From the NCBI GenBank assembly GCA_965200505.1, contig OZ241343.1, positions 1 to 64,000 on the forward strand: 64,000 nucleotides of DNA. Direction: 5' to 3'. This document shows positions 38,007-46,997 of the stretch, piece by piece; positions within the stretch are counted from its first letter, which is position 1; the number at the start of each line of letters is the position of its first letter. The translations under genes and the position numbers were made by a program. This stretch comes from VXNE01 sp965200505. Its GTDB lineage: Bacteria; Pseudomonadota; Gammaproteobacteria; Pseudomonadales; Azotimanducaceae. The notes beneath the pieces are model-generated. The model did no database searches, was not told the origin of the DNA, and saw only the letters and a program-made list of their open reading frames with translations.

Positions 38007-39878
38007 GTGAACTGCGCCGCCATCGCCACGCTCGCACTGGGCGCGGCGGTGCTTTTTCCAAACTGGGCCGCGGCGCATGTATTGCGCTTGGATGATCTAC
38101 AACCGTTGCTTGAGGACGACGAACGCGAAAGGCTAACGCGGGAAATCCTGCCCATCGTGCATGATTGCCCGCAAACGGCGTTGCCGGTACGCATACGCGC
38201 CCAACACATGACAGAGGATGAGCTTGCGGACACCTGCAACCTGTTGAAGGAAACGGAGGACGTTTTTCACGCCACAATGGAAACCGATCCCGCAAGTCCT
38301 GTGAATGACTTTGCCGACGTAGAGGTGTTGGTGTTCAGTACTTGGGAAAACATGGACGAGTACAGGCGGGTAGTCTTAGGGCTAACTTCTCCTACTAGCG
38401 GTGGTTCCTTGTGGGGAACAACTACGCTCCAGGTACAAGGGTACACTAATGCTATGAGCCATGAATATGTGCATTATCTGGATTTACGCTTTGGTTGCCT
38501 ATGCGGAATGCTTGAAGGTTTAGCGGAATATATATCTCTCCTAGTTCACTCGGACACCGGAGTATGGTACATTAAGCTCATCGGCGATGGTTTCAGCTTG
38601 CCGCTGCTCGCTGACGTTGCGACGGCGTACTATGATTGGCGTGACTATTCACATGAAGATTGGACTACATACACCTATGGATGGGGATATCTGGCAGTCA
38701 GATTCCTTTTTGAGCAGTATCCGCAAGTGATTTTGACTATGTACCATGACTTTTCCGCGAGCTTGAGCGCAAGTATGGTCGCAGTTTATAAGGATTACGC
38801 TAATGACGTACTCGCGCCCTTGAGCGATGATTTCCATAGCTGGCTACGAGAGTTTGTCCCGATAACGACACGGCAGATTAAGCCAGTTATGATCTTCCAA
38901 GAGGTGGATCAGAGCGGCAATTCGACGATCTTTATCAACTTGGCAAACTACTTCCTTACGTCGCAAAGTGAAGTGACATATACAGTGTCATTGTCCGTTC
39001 CCTACGACGTCCGCACCGATGGGCCCCACGACGTAGTAAGCTCCGAGATAGTATCAGGCCTTTTGATACGCGACGAGTTGTATCTATACCACACAAGTGG
39101 TTTGGGAACCGTGGAAGTCACCGTGACCGCCACCGCACCTATTGGCGACAGCGCCGAGCTCACGTTCACCGTCAACGTGGTTAAAGAATTGCAGACAAGG
39201 GCAATCACCTTACGCGATGCGGTGTCCACAGAGGAAGGCGAAACAGCGATCCGCTTGGCATCCTACTACACTGGGCCTGACTTGAGCGATGTTGAATTCA
39301 CAGTTGCATCGAACGATACCGACGTGGCCCGTGTAGCCGTGCGCGATGGTCGCCTAATCATTACCGCGGTGGCGGTGGGCGAAGCGGACATAACCTTGCG
39401 GAGCGTGTACCACGGCCGGGAGACAACGCAGACATTCACGATCGCGGTCACCGACGATTGCCCGGCGCACCTTTGCCGCGGATTCTTCAATGGCTGGCGG
39501 CGGCTGCTTTTGGAAGATGGCGACTACAGCGGTGGCGACGACAACTGTAATTCGCTCGGTTGCGCCACCCCTTTGGCCCTGGGCGGCGAAAGAAAGGCGA
39601 GGATTGACCCTGCCGGCGACGTTGACTACTTTAAGCTCCACATGACTGAATTGGGAACTTTGATGGTTTACACCACGGGAAGTTTGGACACTATCGGCAC
39701 GATGTACAAAGATGGCCGCCAGACATTCACCGCCGACGACACTAACGAAGACAGTAACTTTAGGTTCGAGATTGGATTCATAAGCGGAGCACTGCCTATA
39801 GATGTGATCGTGACCGTTGAAGCCGTTGACGGCGCAACGGGCGATTACACCATCCACGCCGAGTTTGAGCCCAACTAA
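38007..39878 (+). CDS. Secreted M9-type metallopeptidase with extra PPC domain, paralogue 3
   Basis: The protein has 623 residues with a GTG start. The signal peptide is followed by the type I N-terminus (HVLRLDDLQPLLEDDER). Zinc site: HEYVH (H152, E153, H156) and E170 in LEGLAEYI, a shorter loop (14 residues) than in the others (18-19). Ig-like repeats and CPAHLCRGFFNGWRRLLLE follow. Unlike its relatives it continues ~115 residues into a PPC domain (DPAGDVDYFKLHMTELGTLM, GATGDYTIHAEF) like those of the two PPC proteins. Such domains usually sit at the C-terminus of secreted peptidases and are often trimmed off. This one may have been gained by exchange within the cluster. Confidence 0.82.
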   Translation: MNCAAIATLALGAAVLFPNWAAAHVLRLDDLQPLLEDDERERLTREILPIVHDCPQTALPVRIRAQHMTEDELADTCNLLKETEDVFHATMETDPASPVNDFADVEVLVFSTWENMDEYRRVVLGLTSPTSGGSLWGTTTLQVQGYTNAMSHEYVHYLDLRFGCLCGMLEGLAEYISLLVHSDTGVWYIKLIGDGFSLPLLADVATAYYDWRDYSHEDWTTYTYGWGYLAVRFLFEQYPQVILTMYHDFSASLSASMVAVYKDYANDVLAPLSDDFHSWLREFVPITTRQIKPVMIFQEVDQSGNSTIFINLANYFLTSQSEVTYTVSLSVPYDVRTDGPHDVVSSEIVSGLLIRDELYLYHTSGLGTVEVTVTATAPIGDSAELTFTVNVVKELQTRAITLRDAVSTEEGETAIRLASYYTGPDLSDVEFTVASNDTDVARVAVRDGRLIITAVAVGEADITLRSVYHGRETTQTFTIAVTDDCPAHLCRGFFNGWRRLLLEDGDYSGGDDNCNSLGCATPLALGGERKARIDPAGDVDYFKLHMTELGTLMVYTTGSLDTIGTMYKDGRQTFTADDTNEDSNFRFEIGFISGALPIDVIVTVEAVDGATGDYTIHAEFEPN

Positions 39879-39933
39879 CTGACCCCGCCAACACACCTTA
39901 AACCTCACGCCATCCTAGACGCCTTTGGCGAGC

Positions 39934-40386
39934 TCACTTTCTCCGTTGCAGTCCTACCCCCTGCCGTGCCATCCGCCGTGCTTCCTTCCTAGCCTTGCGG
40001 CGCTTGTCAGAGTGCAACGCCCAATGTTCCCGTTCGGTTAGAAGCACGAGGTTGCGCGGCCGGCAGTCTAGCGGCTTCCCGTTCACATGGTGAATGTGCG
40101 CTCGCTCGCCGTCGTGGGGCTTGGCCCGGAGGCCGCACGCGGCGATGGTGTTTCCCAACTGGGCGGGGCCTTGGGGCTTTCGGGGGCTCGGCGATAAACG
40201 CCACTGTGGCGCATTTGCCCGGCCAAGGCAGGCAACCGCCCGAACGGGCAACTCCACACGGCGAAAGGTTGTGGGCGATCCGGGAACCGTCGCCGACACG
40301 CCAAGCCCAGCGCCGCGCGGCCGCAACGGGAGCGAAAACGCCATGCAATCGCATGGGTTTCGGAAACGGCGCTTAGACGGCGTCAC
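39934..40386 (-). CDS. HNH endonuclease, convergent with paralogue 3
   Basis: The C-terminal ~75 residues are a clear HNH module (HIHHVNGKPLDCRPRNLVLL, TEREHWALH) followed by a basic tail (DKRRKARKEARRMARQGVGL). The frame can be extended N-terminally to 150 residues (MTPSKRRF), matching the copy at 52.25-52.70 kb, but that part overlaps a repeat element and may not be translated. Its stop is ~55 bp from the peptidase stop. It is probably an intergenic mobile nuclease. Confidence 0.65.
   Translation of the reverse strand: MTPSKRRFRNPCDCMAFSLPLRPRGAGLGVSATVPGSPTTFRRVELPVRAVACLGRANAPQWRLSPSPRKPQGPAQLGNTIAACGLRAKPHDGERAHIHHVNGKPLDCRPRNLVLLTEREHWALHSDKRRKARKEARRMARQGVGLQRRK
40332..40376 (-). repeat. 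Palindromic spacer repeat, copy 3
   Basis: CCATGCAATCGCATGG forms a hairpin and is followed by GTTTCGGAAACGGCGCTTAG. It overlaps the 5' end of the extended HNH frame. Confidence 0.6.
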
Positions 40387-40548
40387 GGGGCGTCTGGGCG
40401 CGTGTGGCCGGAATCCGCCGAACCCGCCCGGCGGCCGGAATTGCCCGGAATCCGATCAATTGGGAGCGATGGACGCCGGCCGAACCGGGGACGGTCGTTG
40501 AAACGCACCCTTCGGGCCTGGCGCACCCTGACGCCGCGCCTCCTGAAC

Positions 40549-40576
40549 CCCCTTGCGGGATTGCCCAGGTTCAGAT
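40549..40576. repeat. Palindromic spacer repeat, variant form
   Basis: CCCCCTTGCGGGATTGCCCA followed by GGTTCAGA has the same architecture as the other copies (CCCCC, TGCG, ATT, AGGTTC). It recurs inverted near 49.68 and 52.08 kb. Confidence 0.5.
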
Positions 40577-40723
40577 GGCAAGCAGGGCGTCTGGGGCGGC
40601 CACGGTGGCCGATATGCCCCGCGTGGGCGGATCCGCCATTGAAGACGGGGCGTGTCGCGGATTCGATCAGATTCGGGCGCGGCCCCCATCCGCCCCCGCC
40701 GCGGCCCGTGGCGGCCGAACCCG

Positions 40724-40752
40724 TTGACGCGACCGGCTGGGCCAGCTACTTT
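40724..40752 (+). promoter_or_regulatory. Shared promoter cassette for paralogue 4
   Basis: TTGACG (40724-40729), 17 bp, TACTTT (40747-40752). The ATG start is 59 bp past the -10 box. Confidence 0.75.
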
Positions 40753-40811
40753 CGGCGGATTCCGCTTGCCGGGGGGCCAGCGGTGCCGAACCGGCTACGG
40801 AGACTCGCACC

Positions 40812-42386
40812 ATGAGCCGCGCCACCATCGCCACGCTCGCACTGGGCGCGGCGATGCTCTTTCCAAACTGGGCCGCGGCGCACGTCTTAAGCATTGACGA
40901 CATATCGCCGTTGCATCAAGTGGATGATGCGCGGGTGCGAGAGGTTTTGCCGCAAACGCATGAGTGCATCCAAGTGCCTGTGACTTTCCGCACGCAGAGC
41001 ATGACGCAAGCGCAAATGGAGGAGGGTTGCGGCATCCTAAAGGAGGTGGATGATCGTTTTCACGCCAAGTTGAGAACCAGCCCCGATAACCCCGTGGAAG
41101 GCGATCAAAGCGACCGTGTGGAAGCGGTGGTTTTCAACAGCTACGAAAACTATCTAAGATACACCGTGGAGCTCTTCGGATTTATCCGCCCTCCCACCGG
41201 CACCGGTGGACAATATGCTGAGGGGGATTCCCATAACCCCAATAACACCGCCCGCATTTTCGTATATCTTCGTGTCGATGTCACAAGGTTGCGGCTAGGT
41301 TTTAGTTTGGAGCATGAATATGTACACTATTTGGACGGCCGGTATATTAAGGCAGGCAACTATTCAATATTATGGTGGTCAGAAGGTCTAGCAGAGTATG
41401 TTGGCCTCGGCGATGTTGTCAATGATTCTGCCATTAAACTTATTGGGGAAGGATCGGAGTTGCCGGATTTAGATAGCATTCACAGGACCAGCTATGGCGC
41501 TAATCCAGTCGAAAGGATATATGGCTGGCCTTACTTGGCCGTCCGTTTCCTGTTCGAGGAGCATTTTGACATTGTTTTGCGAATCAAGGAGTTTTTTCGC
41601 TCCGGTGCTTATTGGGGCATTGAAGGCTATTCAGGTTATTTTGATGCGTCCATACAGCCTCTGACGGATCGTTTCCAAAGCTGGCTGAGAGAGTTTGTCC
41701 CGATAACGGTACGGCAGATTGAGCCGGTCACAATCTTTCAAGACGAAGTCACAGGCGCTTTCATAGACTTCCTCGACCATTTCTTGACCAGTCAAGAGCT
41801 GATTTTTGGCGTCGCCATCTTTCTCGACGGCATGGAGTTGCAATTCGTTGACCGTTATTACCTTCGCTCGGAGATACTAAACGCTTCGCTTGTCAATACG
41901 GAAACGGGGTTGTTTATATGGCCGAACGCAACGGGAACCGTGGAAGTCACCGTGACCGCCACAACGCGCGATGGCGAAAGCGCCGAGCAGACATTCACAG
42001 TCACCGTGGTTGAAGCCTTGCAGACAAAAGATATAACCGTGCGCGATCCAGTGTCCACAGAGGAAGGCGAAACGGCAATCAACTTGGCATCCTACTTCAC
42101 CGGCCCGGCGTTGAGCGAAGTTGAATTCACAGTTGCATCGAACGATACCGACGTGGCGCGTGTGGCCGTGCGCGATGGTCGCCTTGTCATTACCGCGGTG
42201 GCCGCCGGCGAAGCGGAAGTGACCGTGCGGACAGACTACTACGGCCGGCAGACAACGCAGACGTTCACGGTCACAATCACCGACGATTGCCCGGCGTACC
42301 TTTGCCGCGGATTCTTCAACGGTTGGCGATGGCTGCTTTTGGAAGGTGGGCAGGCGGCGGCGACAGAGACAACGCCGACTGAGTGA
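40812..42386 (+). CDS. Secreted M9-type metallopeptidase, paralogue 4
   Basis: The protein has 524 residues with an ATG start. The N-terminus is type II (HVLSIDDISPLHQVDDARVR), near-identical to paralogues 5 and 6 for about 110 residues. Zinc site: HEYVH (H168, E169, H172) and E191 in WWSEGLAEYV, the closest of the set to Vibrio-type M9A collagenases. The C-terminal half (EALQTKDITVRDPVSTEEGE) is of the paralogue 1 type. The protein is thus a mosaic of two lineages. The tail CPAYLCRGFFNGWRWLLLE is present. Confidence 0.82.
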   Translation: MSRATIATLALGAAMLFPNWAAAHVLSIDDISPLHQVDDARVREVLPQTHECIQVPVTFRTQSMTQAQMEEGCGILKEVDDRFHAKLRTSPDNPVEGDQSDRVEAVVFNSYENYLRYTVELFGFIRPPTGTGGQYAEGDSHNPNNTARIFVYLRVDVTRLRLGFSLEHEYVHYLDGRYIKAGNYSILWWSEGLAEYVGLGDVVNDSAIKLIGEGSELPDLDSIHRTSYGANPVERIYGWPYLAVRFLFEEHFDIVLRIKEFFRSGAYWGIEGYSGYFDASIQPLTDRFQSWLREFVPITVRQIEPVTIFQDEVTGAFIDFLDHFLTSQELIFGVAIFLDGMELQFVDRYYLRSEILNASLVNTETGLFIWPNATGTVEVTVTATTRDGESAEQTFTVTVVEALQTKDITVRDPVSTEEGETAINLASYFTGPALSEVEFTVASNDTDVARVAVRDGRLVITAVAAGEAEVTVRTDYYGRQTTQTFTVTITDDCPAYLCRGFFNGWRWLLLEGGQAAATETTPTE

Positions 42387-42775
42387 CCCTGCCAGTACCC
42401 TTGAATCGACTCACAGAGCATCCGAGATAGGTCCCACGCACCCACGTTCGGCGTTCCTTACCTAGCCTTTGTCAGAGCGACAAGACGGGGCAGGGTTCGG
42501 CATGAGATTGTTGCCCTCCGCAAGATAGCCCAAGCTGGCAGGGCCGTTTGCCGTTCGGCAACCGGAGACACAGACACGGCCGATCCGGCTGACGTGTCCT
42601 GCATCAGATGCAAGGGGACGCTGGCGTTCCGAAACGCGCTGGGCACGATGGCGACGGCGTGAGCGCTCGCCGCGGGGATCACGGGCGGAACCGCCCACTT
42701 GCCGAAACCGCCGAATCCGCCCGAGTGGTGCGTTTTTCCGCCCCCTAGGGACGCGAAACGGCGCGGAGAGCGCCG
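42387..42775. other. Spacer after paralogue 4, no intact gene
   Basis: It begins with a degenerate 3' flank and a stub of an HNH C-terminus (CTTTGTCAGAGCGACAAG region). It ends with another palindromic spacer repeat (42730-42765, CCCCCTAGGGACGCGAAACG). I see no gene. It marks the left edge of the central mobile island. Confidence 0.5.
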
Positions 42776-43152
42776 TCAAAACGAATCGGGCAAGGGGATT
42801 GTGCGTTCAGGGTGCGCTCGGCGCGGTGCTTGGCCTTCCATTTCCGCAAGCACTTCGTCGTAGTCCACTTCGGGGTTCAGATACGACTCGGGGAACCACT
42901 GCTTGGCGCGGGCGATGATTAGGTGCGCGTCCCGCGCAGTCATGGCCTCGAACGGACGCCCCATGCGGACAATCTGCGCCGAGTAAGACGCCTTCGCACA
43001 TACGGCGCGAACACCTTCGCCCTTGAGCGCCCCACCACCATGCGCCCGCTCCGATCCATGTACCGCGGCGGGCCGTCGCGGCAATTGCGCTTAACCAGGT
43101 AGCCGGGCGTGGCCTCGTCGATCCGCAGCACCAAGTGGCCGGGCGTCGTCAT
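42776..43152 (-). CDS. Hypothetical island protein, possibly frameshifted
   Basis: ATG at 43152 has a good GGAG site and reads MTTPGHLVLRIDEATPGYLV, continuing to GRMVVG near 43040. In this frame it ends at 42940 with an Arg-rich tail. A second frame from the same point reads ALKGEGVRAVCAKASYSAQI and ends at 42776 with a more natural composition (AKQWFPESYLNPEVDYDEVL). One base in the GGTGGTGGGG run would join them into a protein of ~125 residues. Family unknown. Confidence 0.45.
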
Positions 43153-43245
43153 CGTCAGTTCTCCGTTCGTCGCGTGGTCACGGATTTTGGGGATTGGCGT
43201 GGCCGCGGTAAAATGGCCGCACGGCAATCAAGGGTTCCGGGTGCA

Positions 43246-43572
43246 ATGGCAGAACGCACATTCCACATCAACTTGACGCGGGATTCCATGACCATCAGCC
43301 GCATCTCCGATGGGGCGACTCTGGAGGTCACGGCCCGCGGCTTCGAGGTCGCGCCCTTCGGGCAGGCGAACTCGGACACGCACTGGCTTGAGGAACGCAT
43401 GAAGATGCCCGGCCGGCTGGGCGACCGCGAAAAGCAGCTCTCGGCGAGCAACGAGATCTCCGGCGTGGCCCATGCGTCGAAGACGGCGGCGGTGGAACTC
43501 GTGCGCGACTTCGTGAAGGCGGCCGCCGCGAGCGAGAAGGCCGGGGACGCCTACACGTTCACGGCGGGCTGA
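43246..43572 (+). CDS. Hypothetical island protein
   Basis: The protein has 108 residues from the ATG at 43246 (MAERTFHINLTRDSMTISRI). It is a small alpha/beta protein with no signal peptide. It diverges from the preceding gene, with 93 bp between the start codons. No family is recognised. Its place among mobilisation genes suggests plasmid or ICE origin. Confidence 0.5.
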   Translation: MAERTFHINLTRDSMTISRISDGATLEVTARGFEVAPFGQANSDTHWLEERMKMPGRLGDREKQLSASNEISGVAHASKTAAVELVRDFVKAAAASEKAGDAYTFTAG

Positions 43573-43650
43573 ACGCCACGGGTGCCGTCGGCGGCCGCGC
43601 CCGAATCTGATCGGATCCGCCGGCACGCCGCCAGACGCCCTGCAAGCCCC

Positions 43651-43699
43651 ATGGCGGGGCGTTTCCTGAGCCCATGCGATTGCATGGGGGTTTCCCGCC
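43651..43699 (+). repeat. Palindromic spacer repeat, copy in island
   Basis: GGGCGTTTCCTGAGCCCATG then CGATTGCATGGGGGTTTCCC. CCCATGC and GCATGGG pair around GATT and are followed by a short T run, so it could also work as a terminator between the two convergent genes here. Confidence 0.6.
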
Positions 43700-43719
43700 A
43701 CCGGCCACAGGGCGGCCGC

Positions 43720-44865
43720 TCACCGCCCCCTGCGTTGTTGGCGGGCTTCCGCCGCCGTGGCCCCGAATCGCCGTTCCAGCCGGGCCTCCGCTTCGGCGTC
43801 CCCCCGCATGGTTGCCGACGAGTCGGCCACCCAACCCAAGACATCCTGAAAGGTCTCAATGTCCGGGGCGTCGCCGAGCGTCTTGATCCAAGAGTCGGCG
43901 GTGCGGATGGCGCGGCTCGTCAACTGCCCCCGGCGCCGGTCAATCTCCTTCGCCTTGAGGAGCTTGCGGCGCTCGCTGCGCAACGCCGCGATCTGGGCTT
44001 GCAGCGACTGCGCCTCGTCAAGCAGGCGGGCGGCCTCGATGCGTTTCTTCTCAGTGGCCTCCGCAACGGCATCGTGCTCCAAGCGCTTGCGTTCGACTTC
44101 GGCGGCCGCGGCCTCGGTGATGCCGTCCATGCGCCGCTTGAAGACGTCCGTGTCCTCGTGGGTGCGGCCGCCTTCGCCCACGGGGCGCCCGCGCTGGATC
44201 GATGGATCAAGGTGGCGGATGCAGGCGCGGTGCCATGAGTCGTGCATGGCGGCGAAGCTGTGGTACTGGCCGCCCCGCTTGGCCGCCTCGCGGTGGGCTT
44301 GGGTGACTGCGACGTAGTTGCGCTCCGCCCCCTTGCGCCCCTGCTTGCGGATCGGCGCGGCGAACACGTCCACGATGGCGCCGCGCTCGTCGCAGTCGTA
44401 CCGCGCCGCGAACACGCCGCCGAACTCGGCCCGCACCCACCTCACCGCCAGCCTCACGAGCTTCTGGACGCGGGGGTTCTTGACGTCGTGCCGGCTGCCG
44501 CCCTCGGCTTCCAGCCATTCGGGCGTGACGCCCAGAATGAAGTGCTCCCCCATCCGGGCGTTGGCCCGCAGCTTGGCGCCGTGTGCCTTCATGTGGTTGC
44601 GCCACGCTTCGCGCAACCCGACCTGCGGGGCGGACTCGCCCCACGTCACGTTCTTCCACCCCAACGGCTTGCCATCGGGACCCGCCGCCACGGCGCGGCA
44701 CCGGAACCCGGCCCCCTCGATGCGGCGCTTCTCGGCCTTTTCGCCAATGCCGCGGGCGTGCCTCTCCATCGCGTGGAGGTACTGCGAGTGCGCCCTGTCC
44801 ACGTCGGATGAGCGCCCTGTGCGGCGTATCGGCCGGCGCACCATCACCGCGAAGCATGTGGCCAT
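43720..44865 (-). CDS. MobV/Pre-like plasmid mobilisation relaxase
   Basis: The protein has 381 residues. ATG at 44865 follows a GGGAGG ribosome site; a longer frame lacks one. The fold order matches MobV/Pre proteins: an N-terminal MATCFAVMVRRPIRRTG strand, a central two-strand core, the Q-YHSFAAMHDSWHRACIRHLDPS segment, RGRPVGEGGRTHEDTDVFK, then a long coiled coil (residues ~240-330). The metal-binding HxDExxPHxH motif is not conserved (YDCDERGAIVDVFAAP instead), so nicking activity is doubtful or altered. A large inverted repeat, a candidate oriT, lies just upstream. Confidence 0.6.
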   Translation of the reverse strand: MATCFAVMVRRPIRRTGRSSDVDRAHSQYLHAMERHARGIGEKAEKRRIEGAGFRCRAVAAGPDGKPLGWKNVTWGESAPQVGLREAWRNHMKAHGAKLRANARMGEHFILGVTPEWLEAEGGSRHDVKNPRVQKLVRLAVRWVRAEFGGVFAARYDCDERGAIVDVFAAPIRKQGRKGAERNYVAVTQAHREAAKRGGQYHSFAAMHDSWHRACIRHLDPSIQRGRPVGEGGRTHEDTDVFKRRMDGITEAAAAEVERKRLEHDAVAEATEKKRIEAARLLDEAQSLQAQIAALRSERRKLLKAKEIDRRRGQLTSRAIRTADSWIKTLGDAPDIETFQDVLGWVADSSATMRGDAEAEARLERRFGATAAEARQQRRGR

Positions 44866-44938
44866 CCGTGGCCTCCCAGCGTTTCGACGAAGGGCGCGCG
44901 CAAGCGGCTGCGCCTCGAACGCGGTCAATAACTCATTA

Positions 44939-44980
44939 GTGGTTGAATTGCCCACGGCGCCGCTGGCGCCATTCAACCAC
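44939..44980. other. Candidate oriT: nested inverted repeat upstream of the relaxase
   Basis: GTGGTTGAAT (44939-44948) and ATTCAACCAC (44971-44980) are perfect 10-bp arms. Inside them GGCGCC occurs twice around GCT. A second hairpin of six G and six C follows near 44988-45010. MobV origins of transfer have inverted repeats in this position, 75 bp upstream of the mob gene. Confidence 0.45.
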
Positions 44981-45087
44981 GAATGGGCGGGGGGATGCTG
45001 CGCCCCCCTCGACCCCCAGCCAAAAGGCAGGGACGCCAAGGCGTCCGGCCCGCCGCGGCCCCGCGCGTGACCACTCATCGGGCGTCC

Positions 45088-45549
45088 TTATCGCCGGGCA
45101 CCCGCGGATCGCAGATTGGCCCCGGCCGCGGCCAAGTTCGTGTATATCGCGCTTTCGGTCACGCCCTCCCGCTCCGCCAACCCGAGCACGCTCGCTCCGG
45201 CTTCGTATTCCCGGCGCAAGCGCTCCCGCCGCTTCTTCCACGGGAAGGAGCCATCGGAGGGCAGCCGCGCACCGACACTGGCCAAGTACACGCGCATCGT
45301 CTGTGGATGCACACCCTCGGCATCCGCCAACTCCCGCGTGGTCGCGCCGGCCTCGTAGAGGCCGCGCAAGTACACCCGCCTCGCTTGGTTGGCGACCGTC
45401 CTGCGTCCCCTCGGGCGCATCTTGGTCCCGGCGCGGGATAGCCGCCCGCGCATCGTCTTGCAGTCAACGCCTTCCCGGTCGGCCAACTCAAGCACGCTCG
45501 CGCCCCGCTCGTAATCACGCCGCAAGTCGAAGTGCGTGGCCATCGCCAC
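45088..45549 (-). CDS. Triple helix-turn-helix DNA-binding protein
   Basis: The 153-residue protein is made of three repeated HTH units: RRDYERGASVLELADREGVD, RGLYEAGATTRELADAEGVH and RREYEAGASVLGLAEREGVT, each ending in a similar third helix. The linkers are basic (KMRPRGRRT, FPWKKRRE). No enzymatic domain is present. Three sequential readers could contact a repeated site such as an oriT or iteron. Its place next to the relaxase suggests an accessory or regulatory role. Confidence 0.6.
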   Translation of the reverse strand: MAMATHFDLRRDYERGASVLELADREGVDCKTMRGRLSRAGTKMRPRGRRTVANQARRVYLRGLYEAGATTRELADAEGVHPQTMRVYLASVGARLPSDGSFPWKKRRERLRREYEAGASVLGLAEREGVTESAIYTNLAAAGANLRSAGARR

Positions 45550-45599
45550 CTCCCGCCAGTCCGTTCGGGACAGAGTGCGTCATCATGCACCCACGCGGC

Positions 45600-46010
45600 T
45601 CATCTTCCAGCTTCAATGAGCGTCAAGTTCGGCGAACGCCCAATGGCCAGCGCAGTCTCGTGCCTCCTGCCTTGCAGACCCAATCCATCAAGCAACGCGG
45701 CGTCCACTCGTTCCAGCACGTCCCCCCGCCTCCTTCCAAAGATCCATGTTCTCCGTGAGGCGGCCGCCGCCGGTGCCGGACTGCGTGACAAATCCGTTCG
45801 CCGTGTTCCAACGCGTCGCGCAACGCCTTGCTGTAATCGGCCAACTGGCTGGCCGGCACGGGCGGACGGAGATCGGGCATGGCGGTGTAGGTGGCCCGCC
45901 TTCACATGGAAGCCATCGCCCCATGCCTTCCACCACAGGCATGCCACGCCGGAATTGAGGATGGCGACAAGCGGATCAACGTCACGCCCGTGTTTCCTCG
46001 TCGCGGTCAA
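45600..46010 (-). pseudogene. Broken C-terminal fragment of a DNA methyltransferase-like protein
   Basis: Across three minus-strand frames the pieces read in order PLVAILNSGVACLWWKAWGD GF-HVK, then PDLRPPVPASQLADYSKALR, then GTGGGRLTENMDLWKEAGG, then VLERVDAALLDGLGLQG. Such a pattern (LNS-WW-GDGFHV, then a D-LGL end) occurs at the C-terminus of Eco57I-like N6-methyltransferases. At least three indels separate the pieces and no catalytic NPPY is present. Confidence 0.45.
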
Positions 46011-46386
46011 GCAGTCCCGCTGGTGCCACCGTCACTGGCGGACGCGCCCGATCCCAAGGCGCGGCGGGTGGCGGACAGCTTGGCTTGGATGTTCATGCGC
46101 TGGCGGCCCTCGCCCCGCCGAGTGTGTCTCGGCCGCCGAGGTTCAGCGGGGCCACGGCGGGGAAGGGCCAAAGGAGAGGGTGAGACACAGCGCGCATTTT
46201 ACCGGCAGGCGTCCGCATGATGGCGCGGGAGCGCGAGGCGGATCGCTCGGCGGGCCGTGACCGATTGGTGCGCTGGTGGTTCACGCCCGCCAGCGGCGCG
46301 ATGGCCAACGCGCCATCACCATCGAAATGTCGGGATCCCGACTGGCGCCGCCAAGGTGTATCTTTCCGCACCGAGTAACGCGAACG
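46011..46386. other. Gene-poor stretch, right half of island
   Basis: I see no complete gene. Short arginine-rich open frames occur on both strands but have no start signals or family match. The sequence leads into the secreted-protein gene at 46387. Confidence 0.35.
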
Positions 46387-46956
46387 ATGAATCACAAGGC
46401 GACAGTGGCGGCGATCTGTCTGGGAGCGCTGGCGGCGACACACGGGCACGGCGAAGGCGATGACGGGCTTGCGGATCGCTGCGCCTTGGATCACTACTCG
46501 GCCGAGTGCCAAGAGTATTACCGCGCACTCAAGGGCGGTCCGTTTTGGCGGTATGGCGTCGTGATCGACCGAATGACCGATTCCGTTTCCCAGCACCACG
46601 CGACTTACCGCGGCGACACGGGGCGGCTGGTTGTCGTCTGCAATGCGGGGAGCGGGGGATCTTTCGTAGTCTATTCGGCGCCGTGCCTGGCCGACGTCCG
46701 CTTCACCGGTTCCGTTGGGCCGTTCTTCGATGCCCCCGCGAGAGTCAGGTTTGACGATGGGGACGTGTTGGCCGCCGAGTTCACCGGCGAGACTGGTTCC
46801 GGCGAAGTTAACGTTTCAATCAGGGAACCCGGCGCGTCCTTCGCGCAGCGACTCCTTGATTCCAACAGGGTTCGCATTGGCGACGCGGGGCGGACAACTG
46901 ACCGCCGCGGGCCGATTTCGGCGGCACGCTCTCAGGCGCTCTGTATGGCGTTCTAA
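46387..46956 (+). CDS. Secreted hypothetical protein
   Basis: The protein has 189 residues with a signal peptide (HKATVAAICLGALAATHGHG). The mature part has paired Cys (DRCALDHYSAECQEYYRALK; VVVCNAG and SAPCLADV) and a beta-rich second half. The last ~20 residues (RRGPISAARSQALCMAF) run into a palindromic repeat that supplies the stop codon, so the original C-terminus may have been replaced. No family is recognised. Confidence 0.6.
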   Translation: MNHKATVAAICLGALAATHGHGEGDDGLADRCALDHYSAECQEYYRALKGGPFWRYGVVIDRMTDSVSQHHATYRGDTGRLVVVCNAGSGGSFVVYSAPCLADVRFTGSVGPFFDAPARVRFDDGDVLAAEFTGETGSGEVNVSIREPGASFAQRLLDSNRVRIGDAGRTTDRRGPISAARSQALCMAF

Positions 46957-46997
46957 GCGCCGTTTCCCGAACCCATGGATTGCATGGGGTTTTCGCC
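46954..46997 (+). repeat. Palindromic spacer repeat, copy at stop of the secreted gene
   Basis: TAAGCGCCGTTTCCCGAACC then CATGGATTGCATGGGGTTTT. The TAA in its first bases is the stop of the upstream gene. Confidence 0.6.

Larger units (their letters stand above)
40080..41140 (+). repeat. Long duplicated block, left arm
   Basis: HNH N-part, spacer, promoter cassette and the first ~330 bp of paralogue 4 form about 1 kb that recurs nearly unchanged, inverted, at 51.5-52.56 kb. Part of it recurs a third time at 48.8-50.1 kb. It shows recent duplication or gene conversion. Confidence 0.75.
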
